Origin: JASHPR01 sp963844655
Lineage (GTDB): Bacteria; Actinomycetota; Actinomycetes; Streptosporangiales; Streptosporangiaceae
Reading direction: 5' to 3'
NCBI GenBank assembly: GCA_963844655.1
Contig: CAWJPA010000007.1
Span: 186,001-250,000 of the forward strand
Length of the DNA stretch: 64,000 bases
Shown in pieces: positions 41,413 to 50,742 of the stretch; positions within the stretch are counted from its first letter, which is position 1; each line of letters opens with the position of its first letter. The translations under genes and the position numbers were made by a program. Below the pieces are notes generated by a model. The model ran no database searches, was not told where the DNA came from, and saw only the letters and a list, made by a program, of their open reading frames with translations.

Positions 41413-42594
41413 TCAGTGGCGGTCGGCCCGCTTCTGGCCCGAGCCCTCGGCGAGCGACGATTCCTGGCCGGAGGCCTCGATCAGCGGAGGCGCCGCGGTC
41501 GCCTGCCAGAGCTCACGGACCAGCACCTGAACCGCCCCGGCGGCGGGAATCGAGATCAGCGCCGCGACGAACGCGCCGAACACGCCGCCGATCCAGCTGC
41601 CGATCGAGGCGCCGACCAGGATGGACACCAGCACCAGCAGCGGGCTCACCTTCACCGTCCGGCTCATCACGATCGGGTTCAGCAGGTGGTTCTCCACCTG
41701 GGTGTAGACCAGGAACACGATCAGCGTGATGATGCCGGCGGTCAGCGAGTGAGCCGTGGCGAACAGCACCGTGGGGATGCCCGCCAGGGCGCCGCCGATC
41801 ATCGGCAGGAAGTCGACCAGCGCGACCCACAGCGCCCACAGGAACGGGAACGGGACACCCAGCACGACCAGGGTCACAAACACGACCAGCCCCGCGATGA
41901 CCGAGGTCAGGAAGTTCCCCAGCATGTAGCCGGTGACACCGCTGTTGACCTCACGGCCTATCCGGGCGTACCGGTCGGCGCGGGTGGGAGACATGTTTTT
42001 CAGCAGGACCGCCCGCATCTTCGGGCCCTCGAGCATCAGCAGCACGGTGAGCACGAAGATGGTCAGCAGCTCGATCAGCAGGGCGAAGGCTCCCTTGCCC
42101 AGGCTCAGCGCGGGCTTGGCCAGGCCCCTGCCGAAGTTGACCAGCTTGGGCGCGTTGTCATGCACCCAGGTCTGTACGTGATACCTGCGCACCAGGTGGC
42201 CGATCCAGCCCCGGCCATGCTCCGCCGAGTTCACGTACCCGGGCAGGGCGTCGGCCAGGTGGGTGATCCCGTTGGCCAGCGGGTACCCGAACGCCACGGC
42301 CAGGCCGAAGAACACCAGCAGGCCCCACAGCGTCACCAGGGCCACGGCCCAGCCGCGCCGCCGGATCCCCCGCCGCTGGACGGCCACGACCAGCGGGTTC
42401 AGGATCAGCGCGATGAACCCCGAGACGGTCATGAGCAGCAGGACATCCCGGAGCCGGAAGATCAGCTTGGCGGCAAAATACGTTGCCGCCAGCACGCCGA
42501 CCGTGACCAGAATCGTGCGCAGCGGGACGCCCCGTGACTCGGCGGCGGCCCAGAGGCGGGTCCGCCGGGTCGTGGGCGGCACGTCATCGGACAT
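41413..42594 (-). CDS. AI-2E family transporter
   Basis: 393-residue membrane protein of the AI-2E (YdiK/PerM, UPF0118) family. Eight or so helices with the family's central stretch VDFLPMIGGALAGIPTVLFA and the C-terminal NPIVMSRTVKVSPLLVLVSI are visible. Members export a range of small solutes or work as Na+/H+ antiporters; AI-2 transport itself was shown for few. A paralogue lies at 62302. It stands alone, convergent with the CGNR gene and divergent from the MOSC gene. Confidence 0.93.
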   Translation of the reverse strand: MSDDVPPTTRRTRLWAAAESRGVPLRTILVTVGVLAATYFAAKLIFRLRDVLLLMTVSGFIALILNPLVVAVQRRGIRRRGWAVALVTLWGLLVFFGLAVAFGYPLANGITHLADALPGYVNSAEHGRGWIGHLVRRYHVQTWVHDNAPKLVNFGRGLAKPALSLGKGAFALLIELLTIFVLTVLLMLEGPKMRAVLLKNMSPTRADRYARIGREVNSGVTGYMLGNFLTSVIAGLVVFVTLVVLGVPFPFLWALWVALVDFLPMIGGALAGIPTVLFATAHSLTAGIITLIVFLVYTQVENHLLNPIVMSRTVKVSPLLVLVSILVGASIGSWIGGVFGAFVAALISIPAAGAVQVLVRELWQATAAPPLIEASGQESSLAEGSGQKRADRH

Positions 42595-42640
42595 CCGCCA
42601 ATCATGTCAGTCCCACCAGACCGGGATCCAGGAGGCGGTG

Positions 42641-43495
42641 ATGACCAGCACCGGAGCGACCGCCCGCCTCGCCTCAATTCACGTCTACCCGATGAAGGCA
42701 TGCCGCGGTGTCGATGTCGCCCAGGCGCGGGTCGAGCCCTGGGGCCTGGCGGGCGACCGGCGCTGGCTCCTCGTCGAGCCGACAGGCCGGTTCATCAGCC
42801 AGCGCGAGGAGCCGACGCTGGCGCTCGTCACCGTCCGCTACGCCGGCGGCTGCGGCACCATCACGGTGTCCGCCGCCGGTCACCCGCCCGTGTCCGTCGT
42901 CCCGCCGTCTGAGGCCCACGGCACGGAGATGCTGCGCGTGACCGTCTGGGGTGACGAGGTCCGGACCGCCGCCGCGGGCGGCCAGGCCGACGCCTGGTTT
43001 TCCTGCTACCTGGGCCTGCCCGTGCGCCTCGTGTACCTGGACGACCCCACCCGGCGGGCCGTGGACCCGGACTACGGCGCGGCCGGCGACGTGGTGAGCT
43101 TCGCCGACGGCTACCCGCTGTTGCTGACCAGCACGAGCTCGCTCGACGCGCTCGGCGACTGGCTGGTGGAGAGCGGCGAGGAGCCGGTCCCGATGACCCG
43201 GTTCCGGCCCAGCGTGGTGGTGGCCGGCGTCGGCCCGTGGGCCGAGGACGGCTGGCGGCGGGTCAGGATCGGCGGGGTCAGCTTCCGGGTGGCCAAGCCG
43301 TGCGGGCGCTGCGTGGTCACCACCATCGATCAGGCCACCGCCGAGCGCGGCCGGGAGCCGCTGATGATGCTCGGCCGCCGCCGGAGGTTCGGTCAGGCGC
43401 TCGTCTTCGGGCAGAACCTGATTCCCGACACGCTCGGCCGGATCCAGGTCGGCGATCCGGTGGAGATCCTGGAGCAGGCCGAAGACCCGGGCTGA
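42641..43495 (+). CDS. MOSC-domain protein (YcbX-like)
   Basis: 284-residue protein with a MOSC N-terminal beta-barrel (RLASIHVYPMKACRGVDV to about residue 120) and a MOSC domain. The conserved Cys expected to bind sulfur or molybdenum cofactor is in FRVAKPCGRCVVTTID. Related YcbX proteins reduce N-hydroxylated compounds with molybdenum cofactor. ATG 42641 has GGAGG five bases upstream; the frame upstream is antisense to the AI-2E gene. A hairpin overlaps the stop codon. Confidence 0.92.
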   Translation: MTSTGATARLASIHVYPMKACRGVDVAQARVEPWGLAGDRRWLLVEPTGRFISQREEPTLALVTVRYAGGCGTITVSAAGHPPVSVVPPSEAHGTEMLRVTVWGDEVRTAAAGGQADAWFSCYLGLPVRLVYLDDPTRRAVDPDYGAAGDVVSFADGYPLLLTSTSSLDALGDWLVESGEEPVPMTRFRPSVVVAGVGPWAEDGWRRVRIGGVSFRVAKPCGRCVVTTIDQATAERGREPLMMLGRRRRFGQALVFGQNLIPDTLGRIQVGDPVEILEQAEDPG

Positions 43496-43518
43496 CCGGC
43501 AGATTCGGTCAGCCCGGG
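43486..43518. terminator. 12-bp perfect hairpin between convergent genes
   Basis: CCCGGGCTGACC (43486-43497) and its exact inverted complement (43507-43518), loop of nine bases. It includes the MOSC stop codon and lies before the stop of the MMPL gene, so it can terminate both. Confidence 0.65.
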
Positions 43519-43539
43519 CCCGGTTCAGCCCGGCCCAGC

Positions 43540-45759
43540 TCAGACTGGCACGCGGGGAGCGTCCACGGCAGCGTGGCGCGGCCCGGATACGGCGTCCTGG
43601 TCCCGGCCCGGGAGCCAGCGCAGCCAGCGGGGCAGGTACCAGCAGCGGTCGCCGAGCAGGGTCATGGCCGCGGGGACCAGGATGCCGCGGACGACCGTGG
43701 CGTCGATCAGCACCGCGGCCGGCAGGCCGATGCCGAGCATCTTCAGCTCGAGCAGGTGCAGCGTGGCGAAGATGGAGAAGACCGCCACCATGATCACCGC
43801 CGCGCTGGTCACCACGCCGGCGCTGCTGGCGATCCCGTTTGTCACCGCGTCCTTGGTGCTCATGCCGCCGGCCCTGAGCTCGCGGATCCGGCTGAGGATG
43901 AACACGTGGTAATCCATGGACAGGCCGAACAGGAACACGAACAGGAACAGCGGCACCCACTGGGTGATGACGCCGTAGCTGGTGAAGTCCAGCAGCCCCT
44001 GCAGCCGGCCGTCCTGGAAGATCAGCGTGATCACGCCGTAGGCGGCGCCGACGGACAGCAGGTTGAGCGCGATCGACATCAGCGGCAGCGTGACCGACCT
44101 AAAGGCGACAAGCAGCACCATGAACGCGAGGGCCGCCACCACTCCCAGCACGAGAGGGATGGTGTCCCTGATGCGCTGGGTGTCGTCGTAGCTCGCCGCC
44201 GTATTGCCGGTCACGGCGTAGCTGACCCCGCCGACCCGGCCCAATGTCGCCGGAAGGACCCGGTTGCGCAGGTCGAGCATCGCGTCGTTGGACGTGGTGT
44301 CGGTGCCGTGGCCCGCGAGCGGGACGCTGACGAGCAGGGCCCGGCCGCCCGCCACCGCTGTGGCGATCACCGGCTCCCGGATCGGGCCGTCGGACGAGGC
44401 GCGGGCCGCCAACGCGGCGACCGCGCCGCGCACCGCCGGGCCAGACAGGTCGTGGCCGGTGACGACCACCTGAGCCGGGGATGGGGCCTGCGGGAACGCG
44501 TGCTGGATCCGGTTGTAGGTCGCCACGATCGGGACGTTGTTCGGGACATCGTTCACCGGGGTGCCCAGGCGCATGCTGAGCGCGGGCGCGGCCAGCGCGA
44601 GCAGGGCCAGCGCGGCCGCACCGCCCCAGAGCAGGGGGCGCCGCACCACCCGGCGGACCAGCGCGCCCCACACCCGGGACGGCTTGGCCGCGGTGCGCCT
44701 GCGGCCCAGGAAGGGGATCCGGCCCCGGTCGGCCCACCGGCCCAGCCAGGACAGCAGCCCGGGCAGGAAGGTCAGCGAGCCGATCACGGCCACGCCGACC
44801 ACGGTGATCGCGCCGATCGCCATGCCGGTGAACACCGCGGCCCCGGTCAGGAACAGGCCGCCGAGCGCGATCATCACGGTCAGGCCCGAGATCACGATCG
44901 CGCGGCCCGAGGTGCGGGCCGCAATCCGCACCGCCTCGCCGACCGACGCGCCCTTGGCCCGCTCCTCGCGCTCCCGGCGCAGATAGAACAGGCAGTAGTC
45001 GATGCCGACCGCCATCCCGATGAGCAGCACGACCTCGGACGCGTTCTGCCCGGTCGGGAACCAGTGGCCGGGGATGGCCAGCAGCGAGATCGCGGTGATC
45101 ACCGAGGTGGCGGCCAGCAGCAGCGGTATGCCCGCGGCGATCAGCGCGCCGAACACCAGCACCAGCAGGATCAGCGTGACCGGCACCGAGGTGGTCTCGG
45201 CCTTGCGGAAGTCGGAGTCCACCAGCGCGCCGATGGCCCGGTCGCCGCTGGCGTCACCGACCTCCTGGATCAGCAGGCCGGGGTGGCTGGCCTGCACCGC
45301 GGCCACCGCGTGCAGGTCGCCGGTTACGGTCTGGTCTTCGTGGTCGACGTGGCCAGGGACGGTGAACGTGACCAGCGCGCTGCGCCCGTCAGCCGAGACC
45401 AGTGACCTGCCGCTTGGCCCGAATGGTGACTTGACGTCGCGCGCGGATCCCGGCCGGGCGCGCAGGGCCGCGGCCACCTCGCGAGTGGCCTGGCGCAACT
45501 GCGGGTCGGACGCGAACGTGCGGCCCGGGCCCCGCGCCTGGACCAGCACGCTCTCGGCGGGCGGGGACGTCACGTTGAGCCGGTGCAGGACCTCCTCGCC
45601 CTGCCCGGACTGGCCGACGTCGTACGACGGCACGGTGGTCGCGGGGAGCATGTGGCCGACCACGAGGACCGCGGCGACCAGGACCAGCCAGCCGAGCACC
45701 GCGGTTTTGCGGTGCCGCGCGCTCCAGCCGGCGATTCGTTCCACAACGGGCGCTTGCAT
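43540..45759 (-). CDS. MMPL-family RND transporter
   Basis: 739-residue exporter built of two similar halves, each with an N-terminal helix, a large extracellular domain and five clustered helices, as in the MmpL/RND superfamily. The first half shows GMAVGIDYCLFYLRREREER and the second LFGLSMDYHVFILSRIRELR; the Asp-Tyr pairs in these helices form the proton relay. Start ATG 45759 (GAGGT six bases upstream) is preferred to TTG 45771. It is divergent from the two-component genes at 46022, which may control it. MmpL proteins export lipids, siderophores or drugs. Confidence 0.94.
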   Translation of the reverse strand: MQAPVVERIAGWSARHRKTAVLGWLVLVAAVLVVGHMLPATTVPSYDVGQSGQGEEVLHRLNVTSPPAESVLVQARGPGRTFASDPQLRQATREVAAALRARPGSARDVKSPFGPSGRSLVSADGRSALVTFTVPGHVDHEDQTVTGDLHAVAAVQASHPGLLIQEVGDASGDRAIGALVDSDFRKAETTSVPVTLILLVLVFGALIAAGIPLLLAATSVITAISLLAIPGHWFPTGQNASEVVLLIGMAVGIDYCLFYLRREREERAKGASVGEAVRIAARTSGRAIVISGLTVMIALGGLFLTGAAVFTGMAIGAITVVGVAVIGSLTFLPGLLSWLGRWADRGRIPFLGRRRTAAKPSRVWGALVRRVVRRPLLWGGAAALALLALAAPALSMRLGTPVNDVPNNVPIVATYNRIQHAFPQAPSPAQVVVTGHDLSGPAVRGAVAALAARASSDGPIREPVIATAVAGGRALLVSVPLAGHGTDTTSNDAMLDLRNRVLPATLGRVGGVSYAVTGNTAASYDDTQRIRDTIPLVLGVVAALAFMVLLVAFRSVTLPLMSIALNLLSVGAAYGVITLIFQDGRLQGLLDFTSYGVITQWVPLFLFVFLFGLSMDYHVFILSRIRELRAGGMSTKDAVTNGIASSAGVVTSAAVIMVAVFSIFATLHLLELKMLGIGLPAAVLIDATVVRGILVPAAMTLLGDRCWYLPRWLRWLPGRDQDAVSGPRHAAVDAPRVPV

Positions 45760-46021
45760 TGCTGACCTCAATTGGTGCGGGCCGCTGGAAAGGGGCGGCG
45801 TGGCGGACGGGCGACGGTTCGGTATCGCCTCGCTCGACAGCGTCCGACATCCGGGGGTCCCGGCGACATCCCGCAGACCGCCGGATTCGGGGTAGGGCTA
45901 GCCTCCGTGCCGATGCGGGGGCCGGCGGGATAGGCGCCGGAACGCCGTTGGCCTACGGTCAGATGACTGCCGGTTCATGGAGGGCCGGTCAGGACTTGGC
46001 GCAGGGTCCGGGAGGAGCAGC

Positions 46022-47317
46022 ATGGCCGCGGCCGGAACCGGATCGCGGGCCGCATGGAGCGGCCCGGCGCTGGCCGCGGTCTGGGCTGTGTTCTCCGCCC
46101 GCACCTGGCTGGCCGTGATCCACCTGCTGGTGGGGCTCTTCCTCGGGCTGGTGGCCTTTGTCGTCGTGGTGACCGGGACCGCCCTCGGGGCCGCGCTGCT
46201 GGTCGTGGCCCTGGCCGGGATCCCGATCCTGTGGGCCGTGCTGCTGCTGGCCGGCTGGTTCGCGCGGGCCGAGCGGGCCAGGTTCGCCTTGATGCTCGGC
46301 GAGCGCATCCCTGACCCGGGCCGCTTCCGCCCGGCCGCCGTGGGCTGGTGGCCGCGGCTGCGGCGGTACCTGGCCGCCAGGACCACGTGGCAGCACTTCG
46401 GGTACGCGCTGCTCAGGCTCCCGCTGAGCTGTGTGCAGTTCATCATCGTGCTGACCGTGTGGCCGGTCGCCCTGGCCCTGCTGGCGACGCCCGCCTACTA
46501 CCGGTTGCTGCCGCGCGGCAGCAGGTTCCTGGGCGGTACCGCGCCGCCCGGAGCCTGGGAGGTCGCGGGCCTGACCGCGGGCGGCCTGATCCTGCTGCTG
46601 CTGGCGCCGCAGGTGACCCGCGGGCTGGCGGTCACCGACGCGCTGGTCGCGCGGGTGCTGCTCGGCCCGCCCAAGGCCCAGCTGCAGGCCAGGATCGGCG
46701 AGCTTGAGCGCAGCCGGGCGGCGGTTGTCGACTCGGCCGAGGCCGAGCGCCGCCGGATCGAGCGCGACCTGCACGACGGCGCCCAGCAGCGGCTGGTCGC
46801 CCTGGCCATGGACCTCGGCCGGGCCAAGGCCAGGTTCGCCGACGACCCGGAAGCGGCCCGGGCGATCGTGGACCAGGCGCACGCCGAGGCCAAGGCGGCC
46901 CTGGTCGAGCTGCGCAACCTGGTCCGCGGCGTACATCCCCCGGTGCTGACCGACCGGGGCCTGGACGCCGCGCTGTCCGGCCTGGCCGCGCTCAGCCCGG
47001 TCCCGGTCAGCGTGAGCGTCGACGTGCCCGGCCGGCCGTCATCGTCGGTCGAGGCGATCGCCTACTTCGTCGTGGCCGAAGCGCTCACGAACGTGGCCAA
47101 GCATGCGCACGCCACCCAGGCCGCGGTCTCTGTCGCCCGCCACGCGGACACGCTCAGCGTGGTGATCAGCGACAACGGGGTAGGCGGCGCCGACCCGCGC
47201 GGGCAGGGGCTGGCCGGCCTGGCCGACCGGGTGGCCGGGGTGGACGGCCGGCTGTCGGTGCACAGCCCGGCCGGGGGCGGAACCGTGATCGAGGTGGAGC
47301 TGCCATGCGCGTCGTGA
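46022..47317 (+). CDS. Sensor histidine kinase (HisKA_3 type)
   Basis: 431 residues. The N-terminal half has paired hydrophobic segments (about 20-80 and 135-215) of the putative membrane sensor type common in actinomycetes. The phospho-acceptor box is IERDLHDGAQQRLVALAMDL. The ATPase domain shows EALTNVAKHAHATQA (N-box) and GQGLAGLADRVAGVDG (G-box). Start ATG 46022 has GGGAGGAG five bases upstream. Its 3' end overlaps the response-regulator gene by 13 bases. Divergent from the MMPL pump, its likely target. Confidence 0.93.
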   Translation: MAAAGTGSRAAWSGPALAAVWAVFSARTWLAVIHLLVGLFLGLVAFVVVVTGTALGAALLVVALAGIPILWAVLLLAGWFARAERARFALMLGERIPDPGRFRPAAVGWWPRLRRYLAARTTWQHFGYALLRLPLSCVQFIIVLTVWPVALALLATPAYYRLLPRGSRFLGGTAPPGAWEVAGLTAGGLILLLLAPQVTRGLAVTDALVARVLLGPPKAQLQARIGELERSRAAVVDSAEAERRRIERDLHDGAQQRLVALAMDLGRAKARFADDPEAARAIVDQAHAEAKAALVELRNLVRGVHPPVLTDRGLDAALSGLAALSPVPVSVSVDVPGRPSSSVEAIAYFVVAEALTNVAKHAHATQAAVSVARHADTLSVVISDNGVGGADPRGQGLAGLADRVAGVDGRLSVHSPAGGGTVIEVELPCAS

Positions 47318-47946
47318 TCGCCGAGGATTCGGTGCTGCTGCGCGAGGGCCTGACCCGGCTGCTGGCCGAGGCCGGTCACGAGGTGGTGGCCGCGGCCGCC
47401 GAGGCCGAGGAATTCCTGCGGGCGGTCGGCCAGCACGAGCCGGACGTCGTGGTGGTGGACGTGCGGATGCCGCCGACGTTCACCGACGAGGGGCTGCGCG
47501 CCGCCCTGGTGGTCCGCACCCGCTGGCCCGGGGTCGGCGTGCTCGTGCTGTCGCAGTACGTGGAGGAACGCTACGCCACCGAACTGCTGTCCGACCGGCC
47601 GCATGGAGTCGGCTACCTGCTCAAGGACCGCGTCGCGGACCTGTCTGAGTTCCTCGACGCGCTGGACCGGGTGGCGGCGGGCGGCAGCGCGCTCGACCCG
47701 GAGGTCGTCGCCCAGTTGCTCGCGCGCAGCCGTCACCCGCTCGCGGTCCTCACCGCCCGCGAGCGCGAGGTGCTCGCGCTGATGGCCGAGGGCCGCTCGA
47801 ACGCGGCCATCGCGGCCGCGCTGGTCGTCGGCGAAGGCGCGGTGGAGAAGCACATCAACAGCATTTTCGCCAAGCTCGGCCTGGCCCCCACCGACCGTGA
47901 CCACCGGCGGGTACGGGCCGTCCTGCGGTACCTCGGAGCGGAGTAG
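47305..47946 (+). CDS. NarL/FixJ-type response regulator
   Basis: 213-residue partner of the preceding kinase. Receiver: VVIAEDSVLLREGLTR (acidic pair), phospho-acceptor Asp in VVVVDVRMPPTFTDEG, Lys in YLLKDRVADL. LuxR helix-turn-helix: LTAREREVLALMAEGRSN, then AAIAAALVVGEGAVEKHI. The downstream DUF4097-like gene begins three bases after its stop, so all three are one operon. Confidence 0.94.
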   Translation: MRVVIAEDSVLLREGLTRLLAEAGHEVVAAAAEAEEFLRAVGQHEPDVVVVDVRMPPTFTDEGLRAALVVRTRWPGVGVLVLSQYVEERYATELLSDRPHGVGYLLKDRVADLSEFLDALDRVAAGGSALDPEVVAQLLARSRHPLAVLTAREREVLALMAEGRSNAAIAAALVVGEGAVEKHINSIFAKLGLAPTDRDHRRVRAVLRYLGAE

Positions 47947-47949
47947 ACC

Positions 47950-48786
47950 ATGACGGCCAGACTGCCCCTGACCCCCGGGCGCCGCGTGGCCCTGATCATC
48001 GGCGTGCCCATCGCAGCGGCCAGCATCGGCTGGATGGCGTTCAGCGCGGTGGCCCTGGCTAGCCAGGTCAGCTACCGCGTCCACCTGAGCGTCCCGGTCA
48101 CCGGCCAGCAGGCCAGGCTGACGGTCGGCCAGGCCGACGCCACGGTCCGTCCCGGTTCTGGCCACCGGATCCTGGTGAGCGGGACGCTCAGCGGGAGCCT
48201 GACCCGGCCGATCTTCCACTGGCACTCGACCGCGGCGGGCCTGGCCCTCGACGCCAGGTGCCCGGTGCCGACCGGCTCCTGCGACCCGGGCTTCCACGTC
48301 ACCACTCCGGGCGGGCTGCCGCTGAGCGTGTCCGGCTCATCGGGGAACCTGGACGTCAGCGGTTTCCTTGGCCACGTCACGCTCTTCGACGGCTCGGGCA
48401 ACCTCAGCGCGTCCCGGCTGGCCGGGACGGTCTCGCTCGGCGCCGGTTCCGGCGACATCTCCGCGTCCGGGCTGAGCGGCGCCAGTGTCAGGCTCAGCAA
48501 CGGCTCCGGCAACATCGACGTCTCCGGCCTGGCCGCCACGAGCGTGGTCAGCAGCGACGGCTCCGGCGACATCACGCTCACGTTCACCAGGGTTCCCCGG
48601 CGGGTGGTGGTGAAGAACAGCTCCGGCAACATCACGCTCGTGCTGCCGCGCGGCCACGCCATCTACCAGGTTGACGCGCGCTCCTCGTCGGGTCAGGTCA
48701 GCGTCGGCGTCACCACCCGCCCGTCCGCGGCCCACGTCATCAGCGCGATCGACGGCTCGGGCGACGTCAACGTCACCTACGGATGA
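47950..48786 (+). CDS. Membrane-anchored DUF4097-like beta-solenoid protein
   Basis: 278 residues: a single N-terminal membrane helix (VALIIGVPIAAASIGWMAF) and an extracellular domain made of repeats of about 18-20 residues, each with a GSGN/GSGD or SSGN turn (SSGNLDVSG, GSGNLSAS, GSGDISASG, GSGNIDVSG, GSGDITL, SSGNITL, GSGDVNV). This is the layered beta-solenoid of DUF4097/adhesin-like proteins. One Cys pair lies before the repeats (DARCPVPTGSCDPG). It follows the two-component pair by three bases and may be a cell-surface sensor accessory or a target; its role is unknown. Confidence 0.85.
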   Translation: MTARLPLTPGRRVALIIGVPIAAASIGWMAFSAVALASQVSYRVHLSVPVTGQQARLTVGQADATVRPGSGHRILVSGTLSGSLTRPIFHWHSTAAGLALDARCPVPTGSCDPGFHVTTPGGLPLSVSGSSGNLDVSGFLGHVTLFDGSGNLSASRLAGTVSLGAGSGDISASGLSGASVRLSNGSGNIDVSGLAATSVVSSDGSGDITLTFTRVPRRVVVKNSSGNITLVLPRGHAIYQVDARSSSGQVSVGVTTRPSAAHVISAIDGSGDVNVTYG

Positions 48787-48817
48787 CCGCCCGCCAGTGG
48801 CCGGGAAACCCCGGCGG

Positions 48818-50008
48818 CTACGCCGCCGCCCTGGCTGCCGGCGACGCCAGCCCCTCGTACACCGCCAGCGTCTCCTCGGCGATGCGCTCCCAGGCGTACC
48901 GGCTGCGGGCCCGGTTCGCCGCGGCGATCCCGTAGGCCTCGAGCAGAACCCGGCTGGACAGCAGCTGCCTGATCCGCCGGGCCAGCACCCCGTGGTCGGC
49001 CGGCGGCACCAGGAAGCCGGTGTTGCCGGGGATGACCGCGTCGCGGTGCGCGCCGGCCGCGGCGGACGCGATGACCGGCGTGCCGCACGCCATCGCCTCG
49101 GCCGGCACCATGGAGAGGGCCTGATTCTGGGCGAGGTGCACGAGCACGTCGGCGGAACGCATCAGCGGCGGGATGTCGGCCTGGCTGAGTTCCCCGCTGC
49201 AGATGAGCCGGCCCTGGACGCCGAGTCGCCGGGCGAGGTGCGTAATGGCACGGTATTCAGCGTCGTCGGCCAGAGCGGACTTCGCCGGTCCGCCGGCGAT
49301 CACGAGTTCCGCGCCCGGCACCTCGGCCAGGGCCCGCAGGGCCTGCGCCGTGGCCTCGCCCGGGGCCCAGACCATGAGCAGGCGGGCCCGCTGGCCCCGC
49401 TCGGCGGCCGGCCCCGAGGGCGCGAACCGGATCGTATCCACACCGGGCGGCACGACCCGGACCGCCGCCTGCGGCAGGCCCAGGCGGCCGACCTCGCTTC
49501 GCTCATCGGAGGTGTCCGCCAGGACGGCGGTCACACTCCGGGCGATCGCGGGCTCAAGCTGGGCCCGGGCGGCCGCGCCCGAGGGCGCGGGCCGGGTACG
49601 GCGCGTCTGGCTGGCGAGCGAATGGAACGTGGCTACGACCGGGATCGCGAGCCCGCGCGCGGCGGCCAGCGCGGCCATGCCGCTGGTCCAGAAGTGGGCG
49701 TGGACCACGTCGGGGGCACTGCGGTGCCAGCGGTCAGCGAGGTAACCAGCTACGTCGCCAACGTAGGCAAGCGGCGTGGCCTCGGAGAGCTCGCCGCCCG
49801 GCATCTGGCCGGGGAGCGGCTCGACCGTCACGGCCCTGGCGGTCCGGGCCGCCGCGGCGGTGTCTGTCTGGACATAGACCGTGACCTGCTGCCCATGGCC
49901 TGCCAGCGCGGCCGCGAGCGAGAGCACCCGGGCGGCCGGGTCGCCTGGGTAGCTGTCGGTGGCAGCCGGCAGCGGGCCAAGGTGGTCGGCGACTAGGGCG
50001 ATCTTCAT
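48818..50008 (-). CDS. Glycosyltransferase family 4
   Basis: 396-residue GT-B-fold enzyme that probably transfers a sugar from a nucleotide sugar (retaining). The N-terminal domain begins KIALVADHLGPLPAATD and contains PDVVHAHFWTSGMAAL. The C-terminal donor site is visible: RVVPPGVDTIRFAP, LVHLAQNQALSMVPAEAMAC and GTPVIASAAAG, with the catalytic-site Glu. ATG 50008 has GGAG six bases upstream; longer starts would cross the palindrome. A 26-bp palindrome lies ten bases upstream and may be an operator. Related enzymes make trehalose, mycothiol or exopolysaccharides. Confidence 0.92.
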   Translation of the reverse strand: MKIALVADHLGPLPAATDSYPGDPAARVLSLAAALAGHGQQVTVYVQTDTAAAARTARAVTVEPLPGQMPGGELSEATPLAYVGDVAGYLADRWHRSAPDVVHAHFWTSGMAALAAARGLAIPVVATFHSLASQTRRTRPAPSGAAARAQLEPAIARSVTAVLADTSDERSEVGRLGLPQAAVRVVPPGVDTIRFAPSGPAAERGQRARLLMVWAPGEATAQALRALAEVPGAELVIAGGPAKSALADDAEYRAITHLARRLGVQGRLICSGELSQADIPPLMRSADVLVHLAQNQALSMVPAEAMACGTPVIASAAAGAHRDAVIPGNTGFLVPPADHGVLARRIRQLLSSRVLLEAYGIAAANRARSRYAWERIAEETLAVYEGLASPAARAAA

Positions 50009-50017
50009 ACGGTCTCC

Positions 50018-50043
50018 GATCAAGCGGATGATTCCGCTTGATC
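50018..50043. promoter_or_regulatory. 26-bp palindrome upstream of the GT4 gene
   Basis: GATCAAGCGGA (50018-50028) and its exact inverted complement TCCGCTTGATC (50033-50043), centre TGAT. It lies ten bases upstream of the glycosyltransferase ATG (minus). The size and symmetry fit a dimeric-repressor operator; it could also form a 5'-leader hairpin. Confidence 0.6.
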
Positions 50044-50190
50044 CGCTGCCCGCGATGACATCCGATAAACGCCACCCCGTGCCGCGTAGCCCGGCCAACG
50101 GCGGGTAGTGCGGGCAGCTCATGCGACCGAGCAAAGGGAGACAGCCCGGGCAGCGATCACGAAGCAGACGACACGAGCGGAGGGTAGACC

Positions 50191-50469
50191 ATGACATCCG
50201 GCAGCGACCGTCCCTATGTTGACGCGCAGACCCTGACCGATACCGAGGCCCACGTGTACGAGGCCATCGCCACGCTGGAGTACGCGAACCGCCCCGTCAC
50301 CGAGACGGAGGTCGCCTCGGTGGCCGGCGTCGACCACGAAAAGGTGGGCGAGATTCTCCAGGCCTTCACCGAGCACGGCGTGCTGCTGCGGACGGAGTCG
50401 CCCGACGGGACGGCATTCGAACTGGCCCGGCGGGACTGGAGCGCGGCGCCAGACACGCCAAATCGCTGA
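50191..50469 (+). CDS. Small winged-helix-like hypothetical protein
   Basis: 92 residues. The central region (TETEVASVAGVDHEKVGEIL then QAFTEHGVLLRTE) has the rhythm of a winged helix-turn-helix, so DNA or protein binding is possible; no family recognised. The region upstream has GGAGGGTAGACC just before the ATG, giving a good ribosome site. It starts a run of small stress-linked genes leading to the sigma factor. Confidence 0.7.
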   Translation: MTSGSDRPYVDAQTLTDTEAHVYEAIATLEYANRPVTETEVASVAGVDHEKVGEILQAFTEHGVLLRTESPDGTAFELARRDWSAAPDTPNR

Positions 50470-50510
50470 CCCTGGGCCTTGGCTTGGGGCTAGCCGGGTA
50501 GAGAGGGATC

Positions 50511-50693
50511 ATGAAGGCACTGGTGAGCTGGGACGACGCGCAGGGCACGACGCACAGGTGGCAGATCGCCTACGATGCCGACGACGCCGAGGCCAGGCAT
50601 TTCCTTGAGGGCCTCGAGCTGCACATCCGGTTCCGGCTGGAGACGTTCGACATCGAGGCCGATGCAGCCGCGTCGGGGCAGTTATCTTTCTGA
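50511..50693 (+). CDS. Small hypothetical protein
   Basis: 60 residues with regular protein composition (WDDAQGTTHRWQIAYDADDA and HFLEGLELHIRFRLETFD). No family recognised. GAGAGGG about three to nine bases before the ATG supports translation. It lies 41 bases after the preceding small gene and may be cotranscribed with it. Confidence 0.6.
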   Translation: MKALVSWDDAQGTTHRWQIAYDADDAEARHFLEGLELHIRFRLETFDIEADAAASGQLSF

Positions 50694-50742
50694 GTCACCC
50701 GAGAGCGCCGTGATCCGGGTCTGCCAGAGCCGCTGACCGCCC

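Noticed and set aside
43237..45405. 722-residue plus-strand open frame
   Set aside because: Arg/Gln/His/Gly-rich without any fold pattern; it is the antisense of the MMPL transporter gene, a usual artefact in high-GC DNA.
50180..50500. Extra GGGTAG boxes before the genes at 50191 and 50511
   Set aside because: No GTTT lies 14-17 bases upstream of either, so they were not counted as stress-sigma promoters.
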